Notes: generated from the letters alone by a model not told the origin. A DNA stretch of 47,517 bases from Hyphomonas sp. (GCF_022844445.1 NZ_JALHLS010000020.1:1-47517), one strand, 5' to 3'. Shown: positions 24,925 through 34,365, counted from the first letter of the stretch. Translations and numbers: made by a program.

Positions 24925-26826
24925 TCATGGCCGAACTCTTCTCACCTTAAGACTGATATAAAGGACCCCGATCGGGCCGATGGTGGCCGCTGCGAGAAGC
25001 GCTGTGAGCACTCCGCTTGGGAGGGACATCGCGTTCCAGCCGATATTTGTGCAGCCTGCAGCCGAGTCGCAGTACAGGTTTGCAAAGACAGAGAAGACTG
25101 TCGAAGTGATCAACGCAGTCGTCGCATATGCGGCCCCGGCAGAAACACAGGATGCGAAACGGCGCCAGACAAGATTGGTGACTTGTTCAGCTTCCGCGCT
25201 AGCAGCCGGCTCAGCGTCTGCCGCAAGAAGGGCGGCTGCGGGGCTTGAGACGGCTTCGGCAACAAGATTTCGAAACCAGTCTGCGCAAAGCGCATTCGAT
25301 GAAAACGACCTCATGCTGCGTTCCATGCGGCCAGCCGACTGAACGGACAGGATCGCAGTAGCGTGGATCCGGCTGAGCGCCGCTGGTGTCACCTCAGGCA
25401 AGTGCGCCAGGACTTCAGGATCCATCTGGGAGCGGATGCGGGTTCTGGCTTCGTGGTAGCCAGCAGAGATTTCGTCTGACCGCGCCCGAATGTTCCGGTA
25501 AAAGGACTGATCAGCGCGTGGCAGCTGTGCAGCGATGTCGATAATTCGCTGGCCGAAGACCTCTTGCAGCCATGGAGCGCGCGCGCCTCCGTCGGTGAGA
25601 GCATCACCGGCAGCAGCCATGAACGCTTGAGGTGTGAGGGACTGGCCCCGGAACACCAAAGGCAGATCAGGGGCGAGGGCACAGATCATGCTGAAATGCA
25701 CGACGTGTTGTGAAACACCCGATTGCGCATCGAGCCGTCTTAGTTCGGATGCCAGATCGGTATCGCCCAGCTGATTCATGAGCCAGCTGAGAATTTCAGG
25801 AAATACAAGTCCTCTGGCTGTGATCGCATTGTCCCACTCTTCTGACATCAGCCTGCCAAGGTCGGCCGGGGTAAAGCAATTCTGCCCCAAGAACCGGAGC
25901 GGACGCACATGCCCGCCTTGCTCGGGCGCGCGCTCGAGGCTGGAATGCGCCGGGTTGTCCAGCCAGGTTTCAACGTCTCCAACGGAAAAACGGTCTTGAT
26001 ATCTGCGTCTGAGCAAACCTCTGAGAAGGATCCTCCAATTCGAATCAGAAACCCGGTCGGGCAGGTCACCCGCCCCCTCTCCGAAAAGGTATGCGCTGAT
26101 TGCCTGAGGCGGCATGCCGGCAAACGGGTGGTCGCCCAGCAGCATTTCGAGGATAATCATGCCGACAGACCAGAGATCGGTCTTCTGTCTTGCGGGCGAT
26201 CCGAAGCTTGCCTCGGGCGCAGAATAGAGCGCCGTTCCAGATACGGACGTTATCTTGACCGTATTGCGCACTGCGGAAGAGATCCCGAAGTCCGAAAGTC
26301 GGGCGCGCACCAGCTGACCGTCCGGCAACAGAATATTACCGGGCTTGATGTCCCGGTGAATGATTCCGGCCTCATCGATCAGTTTGACAGCCTGAACGAG
26401 GCGGCGCAGCAGAGACCGAACTTCGTCCGACGAAAAGGGCGCATTTCTGATGTGCAACAGGTCCTGAAGGCTGCCGCCGCCGACGAATTCCATTTCTTCG
26501 TAGCGGGTTGCAAGTTGGCCGCCCTGAGCAGGACGAAAGCGGGTAAGACCGACAACCGCAAATTCCGGATTGATCCGGCCAAGCGATTCGAGCACTTCCG
26601 GATCGGGGGCATCGGCGGAATGATAGATTTTCAGGACACGATCAGCGCCGTCCCGGCGCCGTCTGACGCGGTAGATTGCAGCCTGACCTGCAGACGTCAG
26701 TGGGCGGACGTCTTCATACTCATCATTAAGAAATGCCGGAAACCGCCAGTCCGGCTGGACATCGCTTGCAGCCTCGCCCGCGTGATGCCCTGTTCGCGTC
26801 GGCGGGACGTCCCGGTCATCCGTCAT
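24925..26826 (-). CDS. Ser/Thr protein kinase with C-terminal membrane helices
   Basis: From the ATG at 26826 (GGGGAG upstream, overlapping the phosphatase gene by 11 bases) the protein has 633 residues. The kinase domain is complete: P-loop SAGQAAIYRV, K66 (VLKIYH), catalytic HRDIKPGN near 155, DFG near 176 and an APE-type YSAPEA. Residues about 300-540 form an unassigned, mainly helical region. The C-terminus has two membrane helices (ATTALITSTVFSVFANLY and GVLTALLAAATIGPIGVLYI), so the kinase faces the cytoplasm and is anchored at its end, the reverse of PknB-type receptors. It works with the adjacent PP2C and FHA proteins. Confidence 0.92.
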   Translation of the reverse strand: MTDDRDVPPTRTGHHAGEAASDVQPDWRFPAFLNDEYEDVRPLTSAGQAAIYRVRRRRDGADRVLKIYHSADAPDPEVLESLGRINPEFAVVGLTRFRPAQGGQLATRYEEMEFVGGGSLQDLLHIRNAPFSSDEVRSLLRRLVQAVKLIDEAGIIHRDIKPGNILLPDGQLVRARLSDFGISSAVRNTVKITSVSGTALYSAPEASFGSPARQKTDLWSVGMIILEMLLGDHPFAGMPPQAISAYLFGEGAGDLPDRVSDSNWRILLRGLLRRRYQDRFSVGDVETWLDNPAHSSLERAPEQGGHVRPLRFLGQNCFTPADLGRLMSEEWDNAITARGLVFPEILSWLMNQLGDTDLASELRRLDAQSGVSQHVVHFSMICALAPDLPLVFRGQSLTPQAFMAAAGDALTDGGARAPWLQEVFGQRIIDIAAQLPRADQSFYRNIRARSDEISAGYHEARTRIRSQMDPEVLAHLPEVTPAALSRIHATAILSVQSAGRMERSMRSFSSNALCADWFRNLVAEAVSSPAAALLAADAEPAASAEAEQVTNLVWRRFASCVSAGAAYATTALITSTVFSVFANLYCDSAAGCTNIGWNAMSLPSGVLTALLAAATIGPIGVLYISLKVRRVRP

Positions 26827-27559
26827 GGCTTGCTCCCCTTTCGTGGACTGATATCTGCACGAGCGAGATATTGTCTTTGCCGCCGCGGCGCAGACAAAGG
26901 TCGAGCATCTCCGCAACTGCGCCGATCCCCGGCTCGGCCAGATGCTCGCTTATTTCATCGGCCGACAAGTGCAGGAACAAACCGTCGGAGCAGACAAGGT
27001 ATACGGTTCCAGGAGAGATCTGTTCACGGCCCCACCAGGCAGCCGCGTGTCCTCGATTGGCACTATCGCCGATCCAGCTTGTCAGTATGTTACTGCCCGC
27101 CGAGGCCACGTGATCAAGGCTCAGCTGCCGCAGAAAGCCGTCTCTGAGGCTGTAGATCCGGCTGTCCCCGAGGTTAAACCAGGTGCAATATCCCGAACGG
27201 ACGTGCACGCCGGCAATCGTTGTCCCGAATCCTTTCAGATGCGGTTCAATCAGGCTTCGCCGGTGCATGGCTGCGCCCGCCTCTGACACCACTACCGATA
27301 TATCGGGTTCGACGCCGGCTTCCGAAAGGGTCCGGCCGGCAGCTTCCGAAGCAGTCTCGCTCGCCTCGCGGCCCCCAGGCCCGCCGCCGATCCCGTCGCA
27401 GACAATCGCCGTCAGCGCCGTCTCGGGCGAAATACGAATTTCTGCGGGTTCGCGCATGTCATCGCGTCCGATATGACCATTTACCCATATGGAATCCTGA
27501 TTGTCCTTGCGTGCAAAGCCGGTATGCGTCCGCCAACAGACCTTGAGATCACAGGTCAT
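26816..27559 (-). CDS. PP2C-family Ser/Thr phosphatase
   Basis: The 247-residue soluble protein has the PP2C metal-site motifs in order: GFARKDNQDS, VCDGIGGGPGG, WFNLGDSRIY, LVCSDGLF and GKDNISLV. It should reverse phosphorylation by the kinase encoded next. The start ATG overlaps the FHA gene stop as ATGA. Kinase, phosphatase and FHA genes side by side also occur in type VI secretion and TerY-P modules, but here none of their other marker genes is present. Confidence 0.92.
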   Translation of the reverse strand: MTCDLKVCWRTHTGFARKDNQDSIWVNGHIGRDDMREPAEIRISPETALTAIVCDGIGGGPGGREASETASEAAGRTLSEAGVEPDISVVVSEAGAAMHRRSLIEPHLKGFGTTIAGVHVRSGYCTWFNLGDSRIYSLRDGFLRQLSLDHVASAGSNILTSWIGDSANRGHAAAWWGREQISPGTVYLVCSDGLFLHLSADEISEHLAEPGIGAVAEMLDLCLRRGGKDNISLVQISVHERGASHDG

Positions 27560-27999
27560 CCAGCATCCTCCTTACACCGCACGTGTGCTGTAAGTTCTCC
27601 CGCAAAGCTGACCAGAGTCCCATGCCCCAGGACAGCCTCGTCTCCTGCGACGATCGCCACTCCGTCGACAAATGTCGGGTGGGTCTGACCGACTTGCTTC
27701 AGCCACAGGAAACCGCGTTCTTGACGGATGGAGCAATGCCTCCGGCTTATGCCCCCATACTCGCTCAGTTTTGCGGCGATCGGAGAGTAAGACGGAAACC
27801 GCCCGATCCTAAGTTCGCCAAAAACAGGTTCTTCTCCCCAGGGAAACACAACCCAGGCATCCGGATGAGACGTCCCCTCGGCCTGCTGCGGCACGGATCT
27901 GTGATAACCGTCGCTTACGACGAGCCGACACAACGGGCACCGACCGACTTCCGGTGTGACATAATCAGAATGGACTTCGCAGTATATCAGTTCCGCCAT
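27556..27999 (-). CDS. FHA-domain protein with N-terminal zinc ribbon
   Basis: The 147-residue protein begins with a small Cys/His cluster (YCEVHSD, then GRCPLC) that probably binds zinc. Residues about 55-140 are an FHA domain: LRIGRFPS, the GISRRHCSI core that binds phosphothreonine, and PTFVDGVAI in the place of the usual NGT-x-VNG. It would recognise proteins phosphorylated by the kinase of the same operon. Its start overlaps the radical SAM gene by 13 bases. Confidence 0.85.
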   Translation of the reverse strand: MAELIYCEVHSDYVTPEVGRCPLCRLVVSDGYHRSVPQQAEGTSHPDAWVVFPWGEEPVFGELRIGRFPSYSPIAAKLSEYGGISRRHCSIRQERGFLWLKQVGQTHPTFVDGVAIVAGDEAVLGHGTLVSFAGELTAHVRCKEDAG

Positions 28000-28625
28000 G
28001 TCACCGCTCCGAACTCGACACCTTGTTGCCGGAGCAATTCTTCCAGGGCTTCGAGCGTGCCCGGCCGTGGAACACCGATCAGCGATACTGTCGTGCTCTC
28101 GATGCTGATCTGCATACTGCGCGGCCAGGCTGCCACATCGCAGTACTTGAGTGCGCCGGTGTCCGAAAGCGGGACGAGAATCTGGTTTGCTGATCCTCTG
28201 AGCGCGTCACCTTCCCCTCGTTCGCGGACATAGGGTTCGGCGATCACGGCGTCGGCTTTGGATAGGATGTCCGGAAAGAACCGCCTCACCCGTTTAAGCG
28301 GCATTCCGGAATAGATCAGAATATCGAACCGCGGCAGGCGGCGCGTTTCCTCGCGCAGGAAATCGACAATAGCAGCGAGGGCTTCGGGTTGCTCAAACGG
28401 TTCTCCGCCGGAAATCGTGATGCCGTCCGGAGCCCGCCCGAGAAGACCAGCCAGCTGGAGCTGCAGAGCTTTCAGGGACGTCGGAGTTACTTCCGTTCGG
28501 CTCCATGTATCCACCGAAACGCAGCCAGCACAGCCAATGGAACAACCTTGAAACCACAGGCCGATCCGCTGCCCCGGGCCCAACGCCGTTACCGGAAAGT
28601 GAAGTCTCGATACAAACACGTTCAT
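27987..28625 (-). CDS. NrdG-like radical SAM protein
   Basis: The 212-residue protein has the cluster motif CSIGCAGC (C28, C32, C35) near the N-terminus and GITISGGEPFEQPE, both typical of the anaerobic ribonucleotide reductase activase/PflA group. No glycyl-radical enzyme such as NrdD or PFL is encoded in the window, so ordinary activase function is doubtful. The ATG overlaps the AAA+ gene stop (ATGA). In this operon it may modify a peptide or an operon protein. Confidence 0.85.
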   Translation of the reverse strand: MNVFVSRLHFPVTALGPGQRIGLWFQGCSIGCAGCVSVDTWSRTEVTPTSLKALQLQLAGLLGRAPDGITISGGEPFEQPEALAAIVDFLREETRRLPRFDILIYSGMPLKRVRRFFPDILSKADAVIAEPYVRERGEGDALRGSANQILVPLSDTGALKYCDVAAWPRSMQISIESTTVSLIGVPRPGTLEALEELLRQQGVEFGAVTWRN

Positions 28626-30424
28626 TCGACGATCAGGCGCAGACCTGCCCCCTGGCCCTCGAACCGGTGGGCCGTAATCCGTCCGCCGGGCTGAAACTGT
28701 GCTGCGAACAGCGCCCGCCCAAGTGGGTTGATCAGCATTGTCTCAAGCCTGTTTCCTATCCCGCGTCCGCCGTCTTCGAGCGAGCTGAGACAGTCTTCGG
28801 TGACGGTCCGGATCACCTCGTCGGAATAGGAAAGGCTCAGGCCATGCTCGTCCTGCACGCGCCGTGCTATGTTCCTCAGCATGGTTTCGAGAATCCGGCC
28901 AGCAACCCCCCGCTCGATGAAGTTGAACACGACGATATTGTCACCAATCCTGTTGAGGAGCTCGGGACGCTGCAGCTCAGCCTTGAAGAAGTCTGAGATG
29001 GATTCGCGAATTATCCGCTTCAGATCAGTGTACGGAACGCCCCATGTGACGAGCGGTTGTTGCGTTTCGTCTCGGCTGCGCGTTCCTAGATTGGATGTAA
29101 AGATGATCACGGTCTCAGAAAAGAAGACCGTCCGCCCTTGCCCGTCCGTGAGACGGCCGTCCTCCAGAATCTGAAGAAACTTGTCAAAGACCGATCTGTG
29201 TGCCTTTTCAATTTCATCAAAGAGCAGCACACTGAATGGTCTCTCCCGAACCCGGTCAACCAGTTCACCTCCCTGTTCGAAGCCGACATATCCCGGAGGC
29301 GCACCGAGAAGCCGAGCCTGGGCGTGCTGGTCTGAGAACTCGCTCATGTCGAAGCGATGATACGCGGATTCATCACCGAACAGGACTTCCGTGATTGCCT
29401 TGGCGGTCTCCGTCTTGCCCACGCCGGTGGGCCCCGCGAAGAAAAGTACGCCTCTTGGCCTGCCGCCTCTTCGGTTCCCCTGAGCACCGGACAGCGCCGT
29501 TGCCGAACGAATAAGAATATCGACGGACTTGTTGATGGCTTCCGTCTGTCCGATGACTCTTTCGGAGATGGTTTCGGTCGCTGCAGCGATCCTTCGGTGG
29601 ACCTCAGACTGGCGCCACGGGTCATCATAGATCCCGAACCTGTAGCCCCTGATTGCGTCGTGCAGCTGTGAGGGCTGATAGTCGTGGTGGAGGAAGAGAT
29701 CCATGATCTGCTCGAGATTTCGAAGTCTCATACCCTCCGTCTCCTGAACGAAGTCGTCGACGAAAACATCGAGCATGTCAGGCGAGATCGTCTGCCTGAA
29801 GCAGACCGCTGCCTGATGGCGGATAAAGATGCGGCGCTCATCCTGGCCGGGATACCCGGCACTGACAAATCTTACATTATCCGTCTGTCTGCCAAACCAG
29901 GTCGGAACATCGCCCGTCTGACCAGCCAGCCAGAATACTGGATTGAAGCCGAGACTGCCGGAAGCTCTTGGCAACCGGCGCGCTCGGTGCGCGATCATAT
30001 CGCACCGCGCAAAAAAACGCTCAGACGCGTCATGATCAATCTGGATATGCCCGCAGAACTCAACGATGAATGCGATTTCGTCCCGTGCGCGCGAAGCGGC
30101 TTCGAGACATTGGGCAAACGCATCGAGCCCCATCGGCTGGAACGTGCCATCCGGTCTGATCGACAGTCCCGGCAACCTGTCAGGTAGAGAGTTCAGATCT
30201 CCCCTGACAAGGCGTAGCCCGGAAAACACATCATAGACGAGAACCCACCGGATGCCCCGGCGGGTCACGATATCAGCAACAAGCGATTCGACGGTGTGTC
30301 TCGTCGGCCCGTCACCTGTGTCCACGAGATAGCAGTCGTGGATGTTTCCCGAGATGACGAAGTGAGGCTGCACATCAATAGCCTGGGCGATTTCCCGCGC
30401 CCAGCGCGGCATCTGGCGGGTCAT
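28622..30424 (-). CDS. ClpB-like AAA+ ATPase with degenerate first module
   Basis: The 600-residue protein has an active C-terminal AAA+ module of the ClpA/ClpB D2 type: Walker A GPTGVGKTE near 331, LGAPPGYVGFEQGG pore-loop region, Walker B LLFDEIEKAH and sensor VIIFTSNLGT, followed by a D2-small domain. The N-terminal half (PHFVISGNIHDCYLV, then IAFIVEFCGHI) is laid out like an AAA module but lacks Walker motifs. Clp-type unfoldases thread protein substrates; here, next to ubiquitin-like and kinase genes, it may dismantle tagged complexes. The ATG overlaps the upstream stop (ATGA). Confidence 0.88.
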   Translation of the reverse strand: MTRQMPRWAREIAQAIDVQPHFVISGNIHDCYLVDTGDGPTRHTVESLVADIVTRRGIRWVLVYDVFSGLRLVRGDLNSLPDRLPGLSIRPDGTFQPMGLDAFAQCLEAASRARDEIAFIVEFCGHIQIDHDASERFFARCDMIAHRARRLPRASGSLGFNPVFWLAGQTGDVPTWFGRQTDNVRFVSAGYPGQDERRIFIRHQAAVCFRQTISPDMLDVFVDDFVQETEGMRLRNLEQIMDLFLHHDYQPSQLHDAIRGYRFGIYDDPWRQSEVHRRIAAATETISERVIGQTEAINKSVDILIRSATALSGAQGNRRGGRPRGVLFFAGPTGVGKTETAKAITEVLFGDESAYHRFDMSEFSDQHAQARLLGAPPGYVGFEQGGELVDRVRERPFSVLLFDEIEKAHRSVFDKFLQILEDGRLTDGQGRTVFFSETVIIFTSNLGTRSRDETQQPLVTWGVPYTDLKRIIRESISDFFKAELQRPELLNRIGDNIVVFNFIERGVAGRILETMLRNIARRVQDEHGLSLSYSDEVIRTVTEDCLSSLEDGGRGIGNRLETMLINPLGRALFAAQFQPGGRITAHRFEGQGAGLRLIVE

Positions 30425-31575
30425 TCACTGTCTCCGGGCCGTAGCTGCATCGCGCGTCGTTGGGGTCGCCCCTCGCGCCGGCGGCTAGCGGACACTGCGC
30501 GCAGCCCGGCAGCAGGCCCGTCTTGCGTCGCGAGGTGGCTGAGGGTTCCGGTAAGATGCTTCTGCTTCGACATGGCGATCGCGGTCCGGTAGTCGGAGCA
30601 CCATTTTTCTTCGGCCTGAACATCGTTACCGGTGTCGGAATGCGGGCCGTCTACTCTTACCAGTTCGGTTCTGAGCGTCTGATCGCCGGTCAGAGATATC
30701 TCGACCGCATGTGACGGCTGGCCCGGCAGCGAGATCAAACCGGGCGTGCTGTCGCCCAGAGTTTCGAACGCATCACCGACGTCGTAGCCAAGTGCGGCGA
30801 GCGATTCGGAAAGAACACCCAACGCATACTGAACATCCGCATGCTTGCGTGCGGCGTCGATTACAGCCTCCGCATTTTTCCGAAGCTGCGGGGTCAGACT
30901 TTCCGAAGCCCAGAGCTCATCGCGGATCATCTGCGCCCGATCGAGAAAGAGACTGCCTGCAGGGTCACAGAACGGTTCGAGCTCAGCGCAGAGGCTGCGG
31001 ATATCTTCGCGCTCGGTCTCCTTGTGCTTATGAAACTTGCGGCTCTCGTCAACCCGCGCACGCAAAGACGCGAGTGTCAGCTCTGCTGCCTGCTTGCCCG
31101 CGGCTGTGTCGACGTGTCCCGACGCAAGAGTGGTGAGCTGGCCCAGAATGGTCGGCGCGAGCGGAAAATCCAGACGACTGATCAGACGTTCTGCCGCTCC
31201 GGCGACTTCTGACACCCAGGCAGGCTGCGCAACTGTGCGGGCGACGCGCTGGCGCATGACCTGAAGGACACTTTGCTCGGCTTCGACGCGCAGCATGACC
31301 GCGCGAATCCCGGCAGAAGCCTCCACAATTTCCCGGTGTCGCGTGTCGGCCATGCTGGTAGAAGTTGCGTCCGGGAGATCGTCGGCGACACCAAATCTGA
31401 ATTCTGCTTCAAAGAGCCCCGTTGCCTGAATGATAGCGCGGGATTCGGTCACCAGCTGATTGTAGCTCTGACGCGCCGCTCTGTACTTTGCCAGGCTTGC
31501 CTTGCGCTCGGCTTCGAGCAGCAGGGCATTACGCGCTCGGCTGACGCTTAGAGAGTATCCCTTACCTGCACTCAT
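30421..31575 (-). CDS. Coiled-coil protein of unknown function
   Basis: The 384-residue protein (ATG 31575 with GGGGGAG upstream; a TTG at 31590 is in frame but lacks support) is soluble. It is mostly long charged helices (KASLAKYRAARQSYNQLV and VMLRVEAEQSVLQVMRQRV among them), so a coiled coil is likely. No catalytic motif was seen. Its stop overlaps the AAA+ gene start, which suggests an adaptor or partner of that ATPase. Confidence 0.7.
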   Translation of the reverse strand: MSAGKGYSLSVSRARNALLLEAERKASLAKYRAARQSYNQLVTESRAIIQATGLFEAEFRFGVADDLPDATSTSMADTRHREIVEASAGIRAVMLRVEAEQSVLQVMRQRVARTVAQPAWVSEVAGAAERLISRLDFPLAPTILGQLTTLASGHVDTAAGKQAAELTLASLRARVDESRKFHKHKETEREDIRSLCAELEPFCDPAGSLFLDRAQMIRDELWASESLTPQLRKNAEAVIDAARKHADVQYALGVLSESLAALGYDVGDAFETLGDSTPGLISLPGQPSHAVEISLTGDQTLRTELVRVDGPHSDTGNDVQAEEKWCSDYRTAIAMSKQKHLTGTLSHLATQDGPAAGLRAVSASRRREGRPQRRAMQLRPGDSE

Positions 31576-31675
31576 ACGTTTCTCCCCCAAAGCACATTAT
31601 CAATCGACCGTTTCAGCCGCCGTCAAAGAGATTCCACCCAATGATGAAAACTTTCCCGATCACTATTCCCTAGAA

Positions 31676-31879
31676 CTAAGTTACCGACCGGATTTTCCGC
31701 CCCGAATGCCGGTTTATGAGCGACAGCGCCCCTTCGAGATCGCGGGCCGTGCCGACGCGGACCCGCCGGTCGTTAAGCAGGCCGACATTCACCTGACAGG
31801 CCTCGAACAGCCCAGCCCGCTCGGCAACCTCATAAAGGTTGGCCCCTCCGCCTTCCACCACCACCGTCCACTTCGTCAT
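31676..31879 (-). CDS. Small unknown protein, 67 residues
   Basis: ATG at 31879 with GGAG 8 bases upstream. The sequence suggests a beta-alpha-beta-beta-alpha-beta order (KWTVVVEGGG, NLYEVAERAG, CQVNVGLLNDRRVRVG, LEGALSLINRHSG, KIRSVT). It was considered as the missing ubiquitin-like modifier: the size fits, but it does not end in Gly-Gly and the strand order suits a ferredoxin-like fold better. Lies between the vWA-like and coiled-coil genes. Confidence 0.55.
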   Translation of the reverse strand: MTKWTVVVEGGGANLYEVAERAGLFEACQVNVGLLNDRRVRVGTARDLEGALSLINRHSGRKIRSVT

Positions 31880-31969
31880 GTCTATCTCCATTATTCAAAA
31901 AGGCATTCTGGTTGAGCCGCGGGGCCGCGCGGCCGGGACCTGTTCATCTGCGCCGGCCTCTGGCGCAAT

Positions 31970-32782
31970 CTATCGTCGGGCGGGGTCAGGTGAGCCCAGA
32001 CCGTTGAGCACCGTTGCGCCAGACAGCGTCAGCGCGTCACGCCAGAAGGCCGTCAAAGCTTCTGTCTGGAGATAAGCGTGGCTGGCGCTTGGCAGAAGGA
32101 CAATGTCCACGCGTGTGCCGTCGAGCCCGCGCCTGATCGCCAGGAATCCCGGAGCGGCTTCGAGCTTGGCCGCATTGTTCGACCCCGCATAGACGGAGCC
32201 AAGCGCACTGTTTTGTAGGAGGTCGGAAATGATCACCAACCGCAGGGGTGCATCCCGACGAACCGACAACGCCGCTTCTGCCGCCGCTTCCAGAATAGGG
32301 GACGTTTCTGCCGAAGCACCGGCCTTTAGTCTCTCCGCGAGGGTGTCCATGGGGCCGGCGAAGGCTTGGTCGTAGCGCATTCGGTCAAGTACCTCATTCT
32401 CATAGATGGGATTAGCGTCTGTGCCGTCTGAGGGCTTGCACATGTCAAATACGGGGACCGACACCTGCCCTGGCTGATCGGAAAGCACATGCACGCTTAT
32501 TCGTCCGCCCACGGCAAGACTGGCGGAAACTTCGCGTATGGTCTCGGCAAAAATTTTCCGCTGAATCGGAGAATAGGGATCGGTGTGATCTACTAGAACG
32601 GCAACATGTTCCGCGGGCGCGGTTCCAACGGCACAGAGCGTAGTTTCATCATACTCGGTATGGTCTGCGAGCAGGTGGCTGGCAGCCTGGATTCCGAGAA
32701 CGGCCGCGCCCAGCAGGAAAGCGCCGAAAAGGGCGAGCTGAGCCTGCTTTTCCTTGCGGGCTTTGAGGGGACGGATTGCCAT
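31970..32782 (-). CDS. Membrane-anchored vWA-like protein
   Basis: The 270-residue protein has one N-terminal membrane helix (LALFGAFLLGAAVLGIQAA) and an extracytoplasmic vWA-like fold. A strand AVLVDHTDPYS resembles the DxSxS metal site (here DxT and a later Ser), with LRLVIISDLLQNS as the strand carrying the second aspartate. Such domains bind metal-dependent partners. ATG start 5 bases after the upstream stop with GGAAGG. Together with kinase and phosphatase it recalls the TerY-P triad. Confidence 0.7.
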   Translation of the reverse strand: MAIRPLKARKEKQAQLALFGAFLLGAAVLGIQAASHLLADHTEYDETTLCAVGTAPAEHVAVLVDHTDPYSPIQRKIFAETIREVSASLAVGGRISVHVLSDQPGQVSVPVFDMCKPSDGTDANPIYENEVLDRMRYDQAFAGPMDTLAERLKAGASAETSPILEAAAEAALSVRRDAPLRLVIISDLLQNSALGSVYAGSNNAAKLEAAPGFLAIRRGLDGTRVDIVLLPSASHAYLQTEALTAFWRDALTLSGATVLNGLGSPDPARR

Positions 32783-32787
32783 GATGT

Positions 32788-34227
32788 TTAACCTTCCACA
32801 GATACAGGGGCTTCAAGTTCCAGGGCGAGCCGATCCCCTTCTTCGCGGGCGCGCACGATACCCTGCTCCACGATTTCAAGCTGCTCGAGCGCCGCTGATC
32901 GGATGGCCTGTCGTGCATGCTCAGCGGCCCCTTTCAGCCGCTCGGCTTCCAGCCTCAGGGCGTCCATCCGGGTTTCGAAATCAAAGACAAGCAATGCGGG
33001 CAATCCGTCACCGGGGCGCGGGCTGATGAAGAAACTGGCGGGCGCGGGCTCATCCCTAACAGCGCCGTTGGCCTCGCGGTAATCGGTCAGGCCGCGGTCC
33101 ATGACGTTGACGAGTTCAGCGACAGCCTGTTCGGCCTGCTGATTGTCCACCACGGCCTTGCCGACAAGCACGATTGCCTGATCAAGTTTCGCGACGACGC
33201 TGTTGATGCGCTGATCGACCTCTGCAAGGGCCTGGGCGCTGATAACGGAGGAGCCAGCGCGGAACTGCTGCTTGGAGAGCTCGTACTCTTCCTCCGCCTC
33301 TGCAGCAGCCTTCGTTACGTCATGGTGTCCCAGGTATTGGTCTTTGTACAGAATGTACCCTTCGATAGAAAAGAGGATCAGTGAAGCACAACCCAGGAGA
33401 AACAGGACAGGTCCCTGATCTGACAACATGCTTTGAACAGGGTCCTCCGAGATAAGCCGCAGGGTTTCTTCAAAGCTGTTTCCCAGCGGGTTGAGGCGGA
33501 TCGCCTCGCGGTAGACGGCGACCCAGGCATTGTAGGCAAATCCGATGCCTGTTCCGGCGACAACGACCGTCCAGCCGAGAATACGTTTGCTGAACTTCAC
33601 GTGGGTCGTGTGACGCAGGCCGAATGCACCGATCACGACAAATCCGATCAGCAGGTTCACAAAGGCAAACATCAGCGCAAGACTCGCGCCGCCAACCCAT
33701 GCTGTCGGGGACGCGGAAGCGAAAAGCTGACTGTTGATCACCGTTTCGACGAAGAGAACGGCGAGCACGAGTGCGAGCACTTTCCGCCAGTCTGATGATC
33801 TGGCGTCTCGGTGCAGACGGTTCTCGTGGCGGAACGCGCGCAGGTGTCTGGCGCTAGCGCGCATCCGCGTTCTCGCCAGCACAACTTCGTCCGATTCCTG
33901 ACGGCTGTGCCGGGCGAGTTCATAGCTGGCTTTGCCGATAAGCCCCGCATAGTCCTGCTCTTCCTCGGTGGGCCGGTGAGCGAGAAGCGCTTCTGCAGTT
34001 TCAGCATGGCGCGCCGTCTGCCACTGAACGATCTTTTCGATCTCGCCGCGGATATGCGAAATGATGTCGACCTGAGTTTTCGACATTTCGGTTGCGTCTG
34101 CGGCCGGATGGTTACGCAACCCGTCCTCCCGCCCTGCATCGCTGACCCGGAGCTTCTTCCAGAGGTAGTCTTCCGCGACCGAGAGCGTGCTGCGGAAGTC
34201 AGGAACAATATGTCGAACAACGGTCAT
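32788..34227 (-). CDS. Membrane protein with four helices and coiled coil
   Basis: The 479-residue protein has a charged cytoplasmic N-terminal region of about 150 residues and a group of hydrophobic helices in the middle (VLALVLAVLFVETVI, ASLALMFAFVNLLIGFVVIG, ILGWTVVVAGTGIGFAYN, VLFLLGCASLILFSIEGYIL). A long C-terminal coiled coil follows, rich in Glu, Ala and Gln. Family not known. ATG start with GAGGAG. It may form the membrane platform for the HerA-like ATPase and vWA-like protein on either side. Confidence 0.75.
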   Translation of the reverse strand: MTVVRHIVPDFRSTLSVAEDYLWKKLRVSDAGREDGLRNHPAADATEMSKTQVDIISHIRGEIEKIVQWQTARHAETAEALLAHRPTEEEQDYAGLIGKASYELARHSRQESDEVVLARTRMRASARHLRAFRHENRLHRDARSSDWRKVLALVLAVLFVETVINSQLFASASPTAWVGGASLALMFAFVNLLIGFVVIGAFGLRHTTHVKFSKRILGWTVVVAGTGIGFAYNAWVAVYREAIRLNPLGNSFEETLRLISEDPVQSMLSDQGPVLFLLGCASLILFSIEGYILYKDQYLGHHDVTKAAAEAEEEYELSKQQFRAGSSVISAQALAEVDQRINSVVAKLDQAIVLVGKAVVDNQQAEQAVAELVNVMDRGLTDYREANGAVRDEPAPASFFISPRPGDGLPALLVFDFETRMDALRLEAERLKGAAEHARQAIRSAALEQLEIVEQGIVRAREEGDRLALELEAPVSVEG

Positions 34228-34365
34228 TTGGGTACTCCTCGAAATCGGGTTTTTAGACGTCGCGCTAAGGTTTCACCGAAGAGCCAGCCGGGATCTTCTG
34301 GTCTATGTTGCAGTTCAAAAAAACGCCGCCCTTTACGTCAGAAAGCGCAACAGACAGCGCTCATT

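Noticed and set aside
25909..27147. 412-codon plus-strand frame
   Set aside because: It lies entirely opposite the kinase and phosphatase genes, whose catalytic motifs are clear. Its composition (Arg-rich, irregular) is that of an antisense shadow.
24925..30424. Type VI secretion system, suggested by kinase, PP2C, FHA and Clp ATPase together
   Set aside because: No TssB/C sheath, TssJ-L-M membrane complex, Hcp, VgrG or baseplate gene is present, and the Clp protein has a dead first module unlike ClpV.
31676..31879. 67-residue protein as the missing ubiquitin-like modifier
   Set aside because: No C-terminal Gly-Gly, and the apparent strand/helix order is closer to a ferredoxin-like fold. Kept only as an unknown small protein.
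24925..32782. Tellurite-resistance (Ter/TerY-P) system, suggested by vWA, PP2C and kinase
   Set aside because: No TerB, TerC, TerD or TerE-like gene was seen. The triad resemblance is real but does not make this a Ter locus.
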